Below, piece by piece: positions 50,538-58,576 of a stretch of 64,000 nt of DNA. The position numbers and the translations under genes were made by a program. Each line of letters starts with the position of its first letter. Position 1 is the first letter of the stretch. The DNA is from CAKZLS01 sp963771545 (GTDB lineage: Bacteria; Pseudomonadota; Alphaproteobacteria; Rhodospirillales; Defluviicoccaceae), in NCBI GenBank assembly GCA_963771545.1, contig CAVYTX010000003.1:62001-126000 (forward strand), written 5' to 3'. The notes below the pieces were generated by a model that saw only the letters and a list, made by a program, of their open reading frames with translations, did no database searches and was not told the DNA's origin.

Positions 50538-51206
50538 ATGCGAACGCTCTATCACGTGTGGCTGTCGCCGTATTGCCGCAAGATCCGTATCCTTCTCGCC
50601 GAGAAAAAGCTGGAGTTCCAGACGGAAGTGGAACCGGTGTGGGAACGCCGGCCGGGATTTCTCGCGATCAATCCAGCCGGCGATGTGCCGGTCCTGGTCG
50701 AGACCGATGGGACCGTGGTGTGCGACAGCGCCGCCATCGCCGAGTACCTGGAGGAGGTGTGCCCCGATCGGCCGATGATCGGCGATGCGCCGGCCGCGCG
50801 CGCGGAGGTTCGCCGCCTGGTGGCCTGGTTCGATCGCAAGTTCAATAGCGAGGTCACCGAAAACCTGGTGGGCGAAAAGATCGTCAAACGCCTGTCCGCC
50901 GCGGGACAACCGAACTCGTCGGCGATTCGCGCCGGTCATACCAACATCCAGTACCACCTGGACTACATCGCCTATTTGATGGAGCGGCGCACGTGGCTGG
51001 CGGGCGAGCGCATGACGCTGGCCGACATCGCCGCCGCCGCCCACCTGTCCTGCATCGACTACCTCGGCGACGTGCCTTGGGACAAGCATCCGGAAGCCAA
51101 GGACTGGTACGCGCGGATCAAATCGCGTCCCAGCTTCCGCTCGATCCTCGCCGATCAGGTTCCCCGCATGACCCCGCCCAAAGCTTACGCCGACCTTGAT
51201 TTTTGA
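50538..51206 (+). CDS. fzlA: FzlA-like glutathione S-transferase-fold protein
   Basis: A 222-residue GST-fold protein. It has a thioredoxin-like half (LYHVWLSPYCRKIRILLAEK) and an all-helical half (TWLAGERMTLADIAAAAHLSCIDYLGDVPW), ending PPKAYADLDF. This matches FzlA, which in Caulobacter binds FtsZ and promotes constriction; the C-terminal tail is a mark of the group. It is typical of alphaproteobacteria. Confidence 0.85.
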   Translation: MRTLYHVWLSPYCRKIRILLAEKKLEFQTEVEPVWERRPGFLAINPAGDVPVLVETDGTVVCDSAAIAEYLEEVCPDRPMIGDAPAARAEVRRLVAWFDRKFNSEVTENLVGEKIVKRLSAAGQPNSSAIRAGHTNIQYHLDYIAYLMERRTWLAGERMTLADIAAAAHLSCIDYLGDVPWDKHPEAKDWYARIKSRPSFRSILADQVPRMTPPKAYADLDF

Positions 51207-51210
51207 GGTG

Positions 51211-51999
51211 TTAGTCGAACTTGATGCCGGCGTCCATGCGATCCAGGTTCGCCCGGGCGATGCGCGCCGCTTCGGTATCGGGAGCGACCGTGATCAGCGT
51301 GAGCCAATCGCGGCGGGCCGCGACCTTGTCACCCTTAAGCTTGTGGATCATTCCTCGCTCGAGAAGGGCCTCCGGATGCGCGCTGTCGAGCGAGAGCGCC
51401 TTGGCGGCATCGGCTTCCGCCTTTTCCAGGTCGTCGAGGCGCCGGTAGGCGCTCGCGCGGAACACATAAGCGTCCACCAGGTCCGGATCGATGGTCAACG
51501 CCGCGTCGAGATCGGCGACGGCGGCGCGATAGCGTTGCAGATCGAATTTCGCCTGCGCCCTGTCCACCAGCAGCGCCGCGTCGTTCGGAGCGAGGGTGAT
51601 CGCGCGCGTCAGCACGCCCTCGGCCTGGTTAGCGTCCCGGCCCATCAGCCAGGCCTGACCCGCCTGACCCAACAGCGCCGCGCGCATCTCCGGCCGGGCG
51701 CTGGCGTTCTGGGCCAGCGCCTCGAATCCCTTCGCCGCCTGGGTGTAGCGGTTGAGGCCCATGAGGGCGGCGGCTGCGCAATGGCCGGCCGCGTCGCCGC
51801 CACCCTGGTCCATCCACGCATTCGCCGTCTCGAGAGCGTGTTGGGGGTTGGTCGCGGCAAGCGCCATGCATTGACCATAGCGCGATGCCGGATCCGCCGC
51901 GGCGGCGCCCGGCCGCACCGGCGTCAGAACCGCCATCAGCATCGAGGCTCCAACCAACAAGACGGAAACGCGTGGGCGTTGTCTTTGAAATCGCATCAT
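51211..51999 (-). CDS. Exported TPR-repeat protein
   Basis: About 262 residues from the ATG at 51999 (51996 and 52014 are alternatives). A signal peptide (VSVLLVGASMLMAVLTPVRPGAAAA) precedes five or so tetratricopeptide repeats such as AALLVDRAQAKFDLQRYRAA and VDAYVFRASAYRRLDDLEKA. Periplasmic protein-protein contacts are likely. It is divergent from the SDR and convergent with fzlA across 4 bases. Confidence 0.8.
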   Translation of the reverse strand: MMRFQRQRPRVSVLLVGASMLMAVLTPVRPGAAAADPASRYGQCMALAATNPQHALETANAWMDQGGGDAAGHCAAAALMGLNRYTQAAKGFEALAQNASARPEMRAALLGQAGQAWLMGRDANQAEGVLTRAITLAPNDAALLVDRAQAKFDLQRYRAAVADLDAALTIDPDLVDAYVFRASAYRRLDDLEKAEADAAKALSLDSAHPEALLERGMIHKLKGDKVAARRDWLTLITVAPDTEAARIARANLDRMDAGIKFD

Positions 52000-52079
52000 T
52001 CGCCCGGTAGGCATTCCTTGGCCGCGGCGGTAAAATCCCAGATGGAGGTAATCTTGGCAGGCAAGGGTCGAGGCGTCAA

Positions 52080-52988
52080 ATGACCGAGGTGATTCCGTCG
52101 GGACATGAACCGCACCTTTTCTGCTTCGGGCTGGGATATACCGCCCGGGCGTTGGCGGCGCGGTTGATGGCGGAAGGCTGGGCGGTGTCCGGCACCTGCC
52201 GGGACGAGGAAACGCGGACGGCATTGGCCGATAAGGGCATCCGCGCTTTCCTTTTCGACCGCGAGCGCCCCCTCGACGATCCCGCGGGCATCCTGTCCCG
52301 GGCGACCGACATTCTCAGCTCGGTTCCGCCCGACGCGGATGGCGATCCGGTTCTGGATTGCCACGGCGAAATCATCGCCGCCATGAGTGGCCTGCGCTGG
52401 ATCGGCTATCTGTCCACCACCGGCGTTTACGGAGACACCGGCGGCGCCCGCGTGAACGAGACCTCTCCCGTCAATCCCTCGTCGGCGCGGAGCCGGCGCC
52501 GGGTGGGCGCCGAGAACCAGTGGCTGGAGCTATATTGGAAAGGGCGGCTGCCCGTCCATCTATTCCGGCTCGCCGGCATTTACGGTCCGGGGCGTAGCAC
52601 GCTCGACCAGGTCCGGGCCGGCCGGGCGCGCCGTATCGACAGGCCCGGACATCTGTTTTCGCGGATCCATGTTGACGACATCGTGACGGTTCTGCGCACG
52701 TCCATGGCCCGGCCGCGTCCCGGCGCCGTCTACAACGTCTGCGACGATGTTCCCGCCGCTCCCAGCGACGTCGTGGCCTATGCGTGCGAGCTCCTCGGCG
52801 TGAAACCGCCGCACGTCGTGACCTACGGCGAGGCGGTCGGGGACATGTCGGCGATGGCGCTGAGCTTCTGGAACGACAATCGCACGGTGGACAACAGCCG
52901 CATGAAACGTGAACTGGAAATCAAGCTCGCTTATCCCGACTTCAAGGCCGGCTTGAAGGCGGTCCATGAGTCCGATTCGATGGGTTGA
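52080..52988 (+). CDS. SDR-family NAD(P)-dependent epimerase/dehydratase
   Basis: A 302-residue extended-SDR protein. The nucleotide-binding loop is FCFGLGYTARALAARL, the active-site Thr/Tyr are in YLSTTGVYGDTGG, and FRLAGIYGPGRS and HVDDIV are typical of YeeZ-like proteins. The catalytic Lys motif YxxxK is not evident, so activity is uncertain. Confidence 0.82.
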   Translation: MTEVIPSGHEPHLFCFGLGYTARALAARLMAEGWAVSGTCRDEETRTALADKGIRAFLFDRERPLDDPAGILSRATDILSSVPPDADGDPVLDCHGEIIAAMSGLRWIGYLSTTGVYGDTGGARVNETSPVNPSSARSRRRVGAENQWLELYWKGRLPVHLFRLAGIYGPGRSTLDQVRAGRARRIDRPGHLFSRIHVDDIVTVLRTSMARPRPGAVYNVCDDVPAAPSDVVAYACELLGVKPPHVVTYGEAVGDMSAMALSFWNDNRTVDNSRMKRELEIKLAYPDFKAGLKAVHESDSMG

Positions 52989-53076
52989 TTGGACTTCAAC
53001 CCGGAATTGAGGGAAGATTGACCATGCGGGATCGGGCCCGCAATTCAAAACCGCTGACCGAACGAATGCACCGGTC

Positions 53077-54453
53077 ATGACATTGAGAGCGTTGTCGATC
53101 GCGTTCACTCTGCTGCTGGGACTGTTGTCGCCGGCGCACGCGGGCGGCACGGCCGTGGTTCTGGACATCAAGGGGCCGATCGGACCGGCGACCAGCGATT
53201 ATGTATCACGAGGCCTGGAAAAGGCGGCCGTGCAGGGCGCGACGGTGGTCATCCTGCGCATGGATACGCCGGGCGGTCTCGATACCTCCATGCGCGAGAT
53301 CATTCAGGCCATTCTGGCGTCGCCGGTTCCGGTCGTCAGCTACGTGGCGCCGAGCGGCGCGCGGGCGGCCAGCGCCGGCACCTACATCAGTTACGCCAGC
53401 CACGTGGCGGCCATGGCGCCCGGAACCAACCTCGGCGCGGCCACGCCGGTGCAGATCGGCGGACCGGGCATGCCGCAGCCGTCTCCGCCCCAAGCCCCGG
53501 AGGAAGGCGAGAAGAAAGCCGAAAAGGATGCGAAGGACGCTCCGGCGGACTCGACGCCCCCGTCCGCGATGGCCAAAAAAGTGGAGAGCGATGCCCGGGC
53601 CTACCTCCGCGGTTTGGCACAAATGCGCGGTCGCAATGTCGACTGGGCGGAAAAGGCTGTGACGGAGGCCGCGAGCTTGTCGGCGGAGGAGGCCCTGCGG
53701 GAAAACGTGATCGATCTCATGGCCGGTGATGTCCCGGACCTCCTGACCAGGCTGGATGGCCGGGAGGTTGTTGTCGCCGGCAGGCCGCGCCTCCTGGAAA
53801 CGGCCGGGCTCGGCGTGACGCCACTGGAAGCCGACTGGCGGACCAACCTGCTGTCGGTCATCACCATTCCCAACGTCGCCTACATTCTCATGCTGATCGG
53901 CATCTACGGGCTGCTGTTCGAGTTTTACAGCCCGGGGTTGGTGGGGCCCGGGGTCATCGGCGGCATTTGTCTATTGCTGGCGCTTTACGCCTTTCATGTG
54001 CTGCCGGTCGATTACACCGGCCTCGCCCTGACACTTCTCGGCGTGGCGTTGATGGCGGCGGAGGCGTTTCTGCCCAGTTTCGGCATTCTCGGCATCGGCG
54101 GAATCGCCGCCTTCGTCATCGGCTCCATCATGCTGATGGACTCCGATGTGCCGGGTTTCACGATCGCGTGGCAACTGATCGGCAGCATCGCATTCGTCGC
54201 CGGCGGCCTGCTGATGCTGGTGATTACGCTGCTCGCGCGATCGCGCCGGCGGGCCGTGGTGTCCGGGCCCGAGGATATGATCGACAATATCGGACCGGTG
54301 CTTGACTGGACCGGGAACGAGGGCAGGGTTCGTATTCACGGCGAAATCTGGCGCGCGCGGTCCGGGGGCGCGGTCTCGCCTGGTCAGGACGTCCGCGTCG
54401 TCGGCATCGACGGCCTCACCCTGGAGGTCGAGCCGGACAAGCAACGGAGGTGA
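53077..54453 (+). CDS. NfeD-type membrane serine protease
   Basis: A 458-residue protein with an N-terminal signal sequence (ALSIAFTLLLGLLSPAHA), a ClpP-class protease domain (~25-240) with nucleophile Ser in PSGARAASAGTYIS and the likely Lys in AMAKKVESDARAYLRG, four to five membrane segments (YILMLIGIYGLLFEF and on), and a C-terminal OB-fold NfeD domain. An Ala/Glu/Lys-rich insert lies near residues 130-165. NfeD proteases cleave stomatin partners, and the slipin gene follows directly. Confidence 0.93.
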   Translation: MTLRALSIAFTLLLGLLSPAHAGGTAVVLDIKGPIGPATSDYVSRGLEKAAVQGATVVILRMDTPGGLDTSMREIIQAILASPVPVVSYVAPSGARAASAGTYISYASHVAAMAPGTNLGAATPVQIGGPGMPQPSPPQAPEEGEKKAEKDAKDAPADSTPPSAMAKKVESDARAYLRGLAQMRGRNVDWAEKAVTEAASLSAEEALRENVIDLMAGDVPDLLTRLDGREVVVAGRPRLLETAGLGVTPLEADWRTNLLSVITIPNVAYILMLIGIYGLLFEFYSPGLVGPGVIGGICLLLALYAFHVLPVDYTGLALTLLGVALMAAEAFLPSFGILGIGGIAAFVIGSIMLMDSDVPGFTIAWQLIGSIAFVAGGLLMLVITLLARSRRRAVVSGPEDMIDNIGPVLDWTGNEGRVRIHGEIWRARSGGAVSPGQDVRVVGIDGLTLEVEPDKQRR

Positions 54454-54461
54454 CGGAAATC

Positions 54462-55235
54462 ATGTCGCTCATTCTCAGCCAAGCCTGGATCGTCATCGTG
54501 GCGTTTTTTGTCATTCTTCTCGTCATATCGCTGAAGGTGATGCGCGAGTACGAACGCGCCGTGGTGTTCCTCTTGGGCCGCTTCTGGAAGGTAAAGGGGC
54601 CGGGCCTGATCATCATCATTCCGGTGATCCAGAAGATGGTCCGCGTGGATTTGCGAACGCGCGTCCTGGACGTGCCGGAGCAGGATGTTATCTCGCGGGA
54701 CAATGTCTCGGTGAAGGTCAACGCCGTGGTCTACTACCGGGTGATGGAGGCCCAGAAATCGATCATCCAGGTTGAGGATTTCAATTCCGCCACCAGCCAG
54801 CTTGCCCAGACGACCTTGCGTTCGGTGCTCGGCCAGCACGAACTGGACGAGATGCTGGCCGAGCGCGAGAAGCTCAATACCGACATTCAGGCCATCCTCG
54901 ACGAGCAGACCGAAGCCTGGGGCATCAAGGTTTCCAATGTCGAAATCAAACGCGTCGATCTGAACGAGAGCATGGTCCGGGCCATCGCCAAGCAGGCCGA
55001 GGCCGAGCGGTCGCGGCGCGCCAAGATCATCGACGCCGAGGGCGAGCTGCAAGCGGCCCAGCGGTTCTACGAGGCGGCCAAGATCCTTGCGGTCGAACCG
55101 CAGGCCTTGCAGCTTCGCTACCTGACGACCATGAGCGGCCTGGCGGCCGACCGGAGCTCGATGATCATCTTCCCGTTCCCCATGGAAATGCTGAAGGCGT
55201 TCACGTCCTCCGATGACAAGGACAGGGACAAGTAA
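54462..55235 (+). CDS. Slipin (SPFH/stomatin-like) membrane protein
   Basis: A 257-residue protein with an N-terminal hydrophobic anchor (AWIVIVAFFVILLVISL) and an SPFH domain (LGRFWKVKGPGLIIIIPVIQ, RTRVLDVPEQDVISRDNVSV, EAWGIKVSNVEIKRVDL). The C-terminal coiled coil is Ala/Glu/Arg-rich. GGAGG in the end of nfeD drives the ATG at 54462. Together the pair form the classic NfeD-slipin operon. Confidence 0.95.
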   Translation: MSLILSQAWIVIVAFFVILLVISLKVMREYERAVVFLLGRFWKVKGPGLIIIIPVIQKMVRVDLRTRVLDVPEQDVISRDNVSVKVNAVVYYRVMEAQKSIIQVEDFNSATSQLAQTTLRSVLGQHELDEMLAEREKLNTDIQAILDEQTEAWGIKVSNVEIKRVDLNESMVRAIAKQAEAERSRRAKIIDAEGELQAAQRFYEAAKILAVEPQALQLRYLTTMSGLAADRSSMIIFPFPMEMLKAFTSSDDKDRDK

Positions 55236-55262
55236 GTTGGCTGATTCCCGGTCAGGATCCGA

Positions 55263-58200
55263 ATGAGCGCCATGCGGTGTTCGCGCTGCGGATCCGGCAA
55301 TCGCGACGGGCGGCGATTCTGTGGCCACTGCGGCGCCTCGCTGATGGCCGGGTGCCCGTCCTGCGGTTTCGAAAATGAGCCGGGCGCAAAATTCTGCGGC
55401 GGCTGTGGCACGGCTCTGAATGTGGCCGCCCCGGCAATGTTCGAACCGCAAGGACCTATGCGGCACTCCCCGCTGCTAACGGACGCCGAGCGGCGCCAGT
55501 TGACGGTGATGTTCTGCGACCTGGTCGATTCGACTGCGCTGTCCAAGAAACTCGACCCCGAAGAGACACGCGACATCATTCACGCGTTTCAGGAGTCATG
55601 CGCTCCGGCCATCGCGCGGTTCGACGGTTTCGTGGCGAAGTACATGGGGGATGGCATCCTGGTCTATTTCGGGTATCCGCAGGCGCATGAGGACGAAGCG
55701 GAGCGCGCGGTTCGCTCCGGCCTCGCGGTCATGGATGCGATGCGGAACTTGAACGCGGATATGGGCCGCCGCAAGGGCATCGACCTCGCGGTGCGAATCG
55801 GCATCGCCACCGGCGTGGTCGTCGTCGGAGATTTGATCGGCGAAGGCGTTTCGGAAGAGAGAACCGTCGTCGGCGCGACCCCCAATCTGGCGGCCCGCTT
55901 GCAGTCGCTGGCGGACAGAAATGCCATGATAATCAGCGACGAAACCCACCAGCTGTTGGGCCGGCAGTTCGAGTGCGAGGACCTGGGCGACACCGAGATC
56001 AAGGGTTTCTCCGAACCGATCCGCGCTTGGCGTGTCATCGGACCGAGCCAAATCCAGTCGCGTTTCGAGGCGAAAATCGGATCACGGGCCACCCCGTTGG
56101 TTGGGCGCCGCCACGAAATGGCCTGCCTTCTCGACCGCTGGCGAGACGCCAAGGAGGGCGAGGGTCAGGTCGTGCTCATTTCCGGAGAACCCGGGATCGG
56201 CAAATCCCGCCTCACCCTGGCCATTCAGAACCAGATCGCCGATACCCCTCATACAACTTTGCGCTACCAGTGCTCGCCGTACCACCAGAACAGCGCTCTC
56301 CATCCGGTAGTCGAGCAGATCTCTCGCGCCGGCGGGTTCGAGCATACCGACACCGACGAGCAGCGGCTCGATAAGCTCGAGGAGCTGTTGATGTCGGACG
56401 CAAGCGGGGGCGCGGATAGAATGGTATTGTTGGCGGAGATGTTATCGATTGCGACGGAAAACCGTTATCCGCCGTTGGAGCTCAGCGCGGCGCGCAAAAA
56501 AGAGGAAACCCTGGCGTCCCTGGTGGAAGAGATGCGACATCGCGCGGCGCGTCAGCCACTGCTGGTCGTTTTCGAAGACGTGCACTGGATCGACCCCACC
56601 TCGCTGGAGCTGCTTGACCTGATCGTCGAGCAAGCCCAGGCACACCCGTTTCTTGTGGTCATCACATTCCGGCCGGAATTCGACGCCAAATGGATAGGGC
56701 AGGCGCAAGTGACCCTGCTGGCGCTCAATCGGATGACCCGTCGGCAGTGTGCCGCCATGGTCGAACGGATAACGGGCGGCAAGACGTTGCCGGAGGAAGT
56801 CCTGGCCCAAATCGTGACCCGGACCGATGGTGTTCCCCTGTTCGTCGAGGAACTGACTAAGACCGTGCTGCAATCGCACCTGCTCACCGAGAAAAGCGCG
56901 GGCTACGCGCTCAATGGGCCGCTTCCGCCGCTGGCCATTCCGGCGACCCTGCAGGACTCTCTCATGGCGCGGCTCGATCAGTCGGCGCCGGTGAGGGAGC
57001 TTGCTCAATGGGGCGCCACCATCGGCCGGGAGTTTTCCCATCGGTTGCTGGCCCGGATCTGGCCACCCGAGAATGGCGACTTGGACAAGGCGTTCGATCA
57101 ACTGTTGGGGTCCGAACTGATCTTTCGCCGTGGAACCGGACCCGACGCGACCTATGTGTTCAAACACGCGCTCATCCGCGATACGGCCTATGAGAGCCTG
57201 TTACACAGCAAGCGCCGATCATTGCACGCTCGGATCGCCGAGGTTTTGGAGATCCGGTTTCCCCAAACCGCCGAAACCGAGCCCGAACTCCTTGCACACC
57301 ACCTAAGCGAAGCAGGCTTGAACGAGCAGGCCACCGAATACTGGCGGCGCGCGGCGCGGCATGCCGCGGACCGATCCGCGAACATTGAGGCCATCGGCCA
57401 TTTTTTGAAAGCGATTGTTAGCGTGGGGATGCTCTCCGACACGAGGGAACGGGCTCAACAAGAGGTGGAGATTAAGATCGCTCTCGCCATGGTCCTGCGG
57501 GTCGTCGATCGCTACGATACCGCCTTGACGAGATTGGCAGAAGCGGAACGGACCGCTAGAGCCTGCAGCTTGATCCGGGAACTGGCCCAGATCCACTATT
57601 GCCGAGGCAACGTCTACTTTGCCCTCGCCAACGTCGAAGGATGTCTCCAGGAGCATGAACAGGCCCGCACCTTCGCGCGCGAGGCGCAATCGCCATGCGA
57701 CGAAGCCCGGGCCGTCGGCGGTCTCGGCGATGCCCACTATCTGCGGGGCGACATGCGCGCGGCCTGTGAACACTTTCGTCAATGCGTCGAACTTTCCCGC
57801 CGACATGGCTTCCCTGACATCGAGGTTACGAATCTGCATATGGTCGGCTGGAGCCGGGTGTATTTCAACGAGCAGTCGGAAGCGGTCGAAGACGGACTGG
57901 CGACCGTCGAAGCCGCGATAAGGGTTCACCATCTCCGCGCCGAAATGCTGGGTCACGGGCTGGTCGGCTCCGTGTCCATGGATTTGGCGAAATGGAAGCT
58001 GGTCGATGATCACCTGGCGGAAGCCGTCAAACTCGCGCAAAGGCTCGGAACGCGGACCTTCGAAGGATCGGCCTTGAGCTACCAGGCCCGCGCGCTTCAC
58101 CTGCAACGGCGCCGAGAGGCCTTGCCCATGGCAGAGCGGGCGCTTGCCGTCAGTCGGCGTTCCGAGATGACCTTTCACGGCCCCTACGTGCTCGGTGTCA

Positions 58201-58565
58201 TGGCGTTGACAACGGACAAAGCGTCCGTTCGCCATGAGGCGTTTGAGGAAGCGGAAACCATCCTTCGCAAGGGATGCGTCAGCCACAACTATTTCTGGTT
58301 CTATCGGGATGCCATGGACGCGAGCCTCGAGGCCGGCGAATGGGCCGATGCAGAGCGATTCGCGCAAGCGTTGGAGGACTACACGGCCGCTGCCCCTCTG
58401 CCATGGAGTTCGTTCTACATCGCCCGCGGGCGAACCTTGGCCGCCGCGGGACGAGGCGTCCGGAGCGAGTTCCTCAGGGAAGAGATCGATCGTTTGCGCC
58501 ACGAGGCAGAGCGCGCCGGCCTGATGTCGGCGCTACCGGCTTTGGAGAAGGCGCTCGGGACGTAG
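55263..58565 (+). CDS. Zinc-ribbon/adenylate cyclase/AAA-ATPase/TPR signalling protein
   Basis: 1100 residues in clear modules: a double zinc ribbon (~5-50, CSRCGSGNRDGRRFCGHCG and CPSCGFENEPGAKFCGGCG); a class III cyclase (~75-255) with FCDLVDSTAL and KYMGDGILVYFG metal sites and TVVGATPNLAARL; an AAA/STAND ATPase (~265-600) with Walker A SGEPGIGKSRL and Walker B LLVVFEDVHW; and a C-terminal TPR array. Such proteins sense ligand or partner binding and may make cAMP. It follows slipin by 27 bases, so may belong to the same unit. Confidence 0.93.
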   Translation: MSAMRCSRCGSGNRDGRRFCGHCGASLMAGCPSCGFENEPGAKFCGGCGTALNVAAPAMFEPQGPMRHSPLLTDAERRQLTVMFCDLVDSTALSKKLDPEETRDIIHAFQESCAPAIARFDGFVAKYMGDGILVYFGYPQAHEDEAERAVRSGLAVMDAMRNLNADMGRRKGIDLAVRIGIATGVVVVGDLIGEGVSEERTVVGATPNLAARLQSLADRNAMIISDETHQLLGRQFECEDLGDTEIKGFSEPIRAWRVIGPSQIQSRFEAKIGSRATPLVGRRHEMACLLDRWRDAKEGEGQVVLISGEPGIGKSRLTLAIQNQIADTPHTTLRYQCSPYHQNSALHPVVEQISRAGGFEHTDTDEQRLDKLEELLMSDASGGADRMVLLAEMLSIATENRYPPLELSAARKKEETLASLVEEMRHRAARQPLLVVFEDVHWIDPTSLELLDLIVEQAQAHPFLVVITFRPEFDAKWIGQAQVTLLALNRMTRRQCAAMVERITGGKTLPEEVLAQIVTRTDGVPLFVEELTKTVLQSHLLTEKSAGYALNGPLPPLAIPATLQDSLMARLDQSAPVRELAQWGATIGREFSHRLLARIWPPENGDLDKAFDQLLGSELIFRRGTGPDATYVFKHALIRDTAYESLLHSKRRSLHARIAEVLEIRFPQTAETEPELLAHHLSEAGLNEQATEYWRRAARHAADRSANIEAIGHFLKAIVSVGMLSDTRERAQQEVEIKIALAMVLRVVDRYDTALTRLAEAERTARACSLIRELAQIHYCRGNVYFALANVEGCLQEHEQARTFAREAQSPCDEARAVGGLGDAHYLRGDMRAACEHFRQCVELSRRHGFPDIEVTNLHMVGWSRVYFNEQSEAVEDGLATVEAAIRVHHLRAEMLGHGLVGSVSMDLAKWKLVDDHLAEAVKLAQRLGTRTFEGSALSYQARALHLQRRREALPMAERALAVSRRSEMTFHGPYVLGVMALTTDKASVRHEAFEEAETILRKGCVSHNYFWFYRDAMDASLEAGEWADAERFAQALEDYTAAAPLPWSSFYIARGRTLAAAGRGVRSEFLREEIDRLRHEAERAGLMSALPALEKALGT

Positions 58566-58576
58566 AGCAAAGAACG

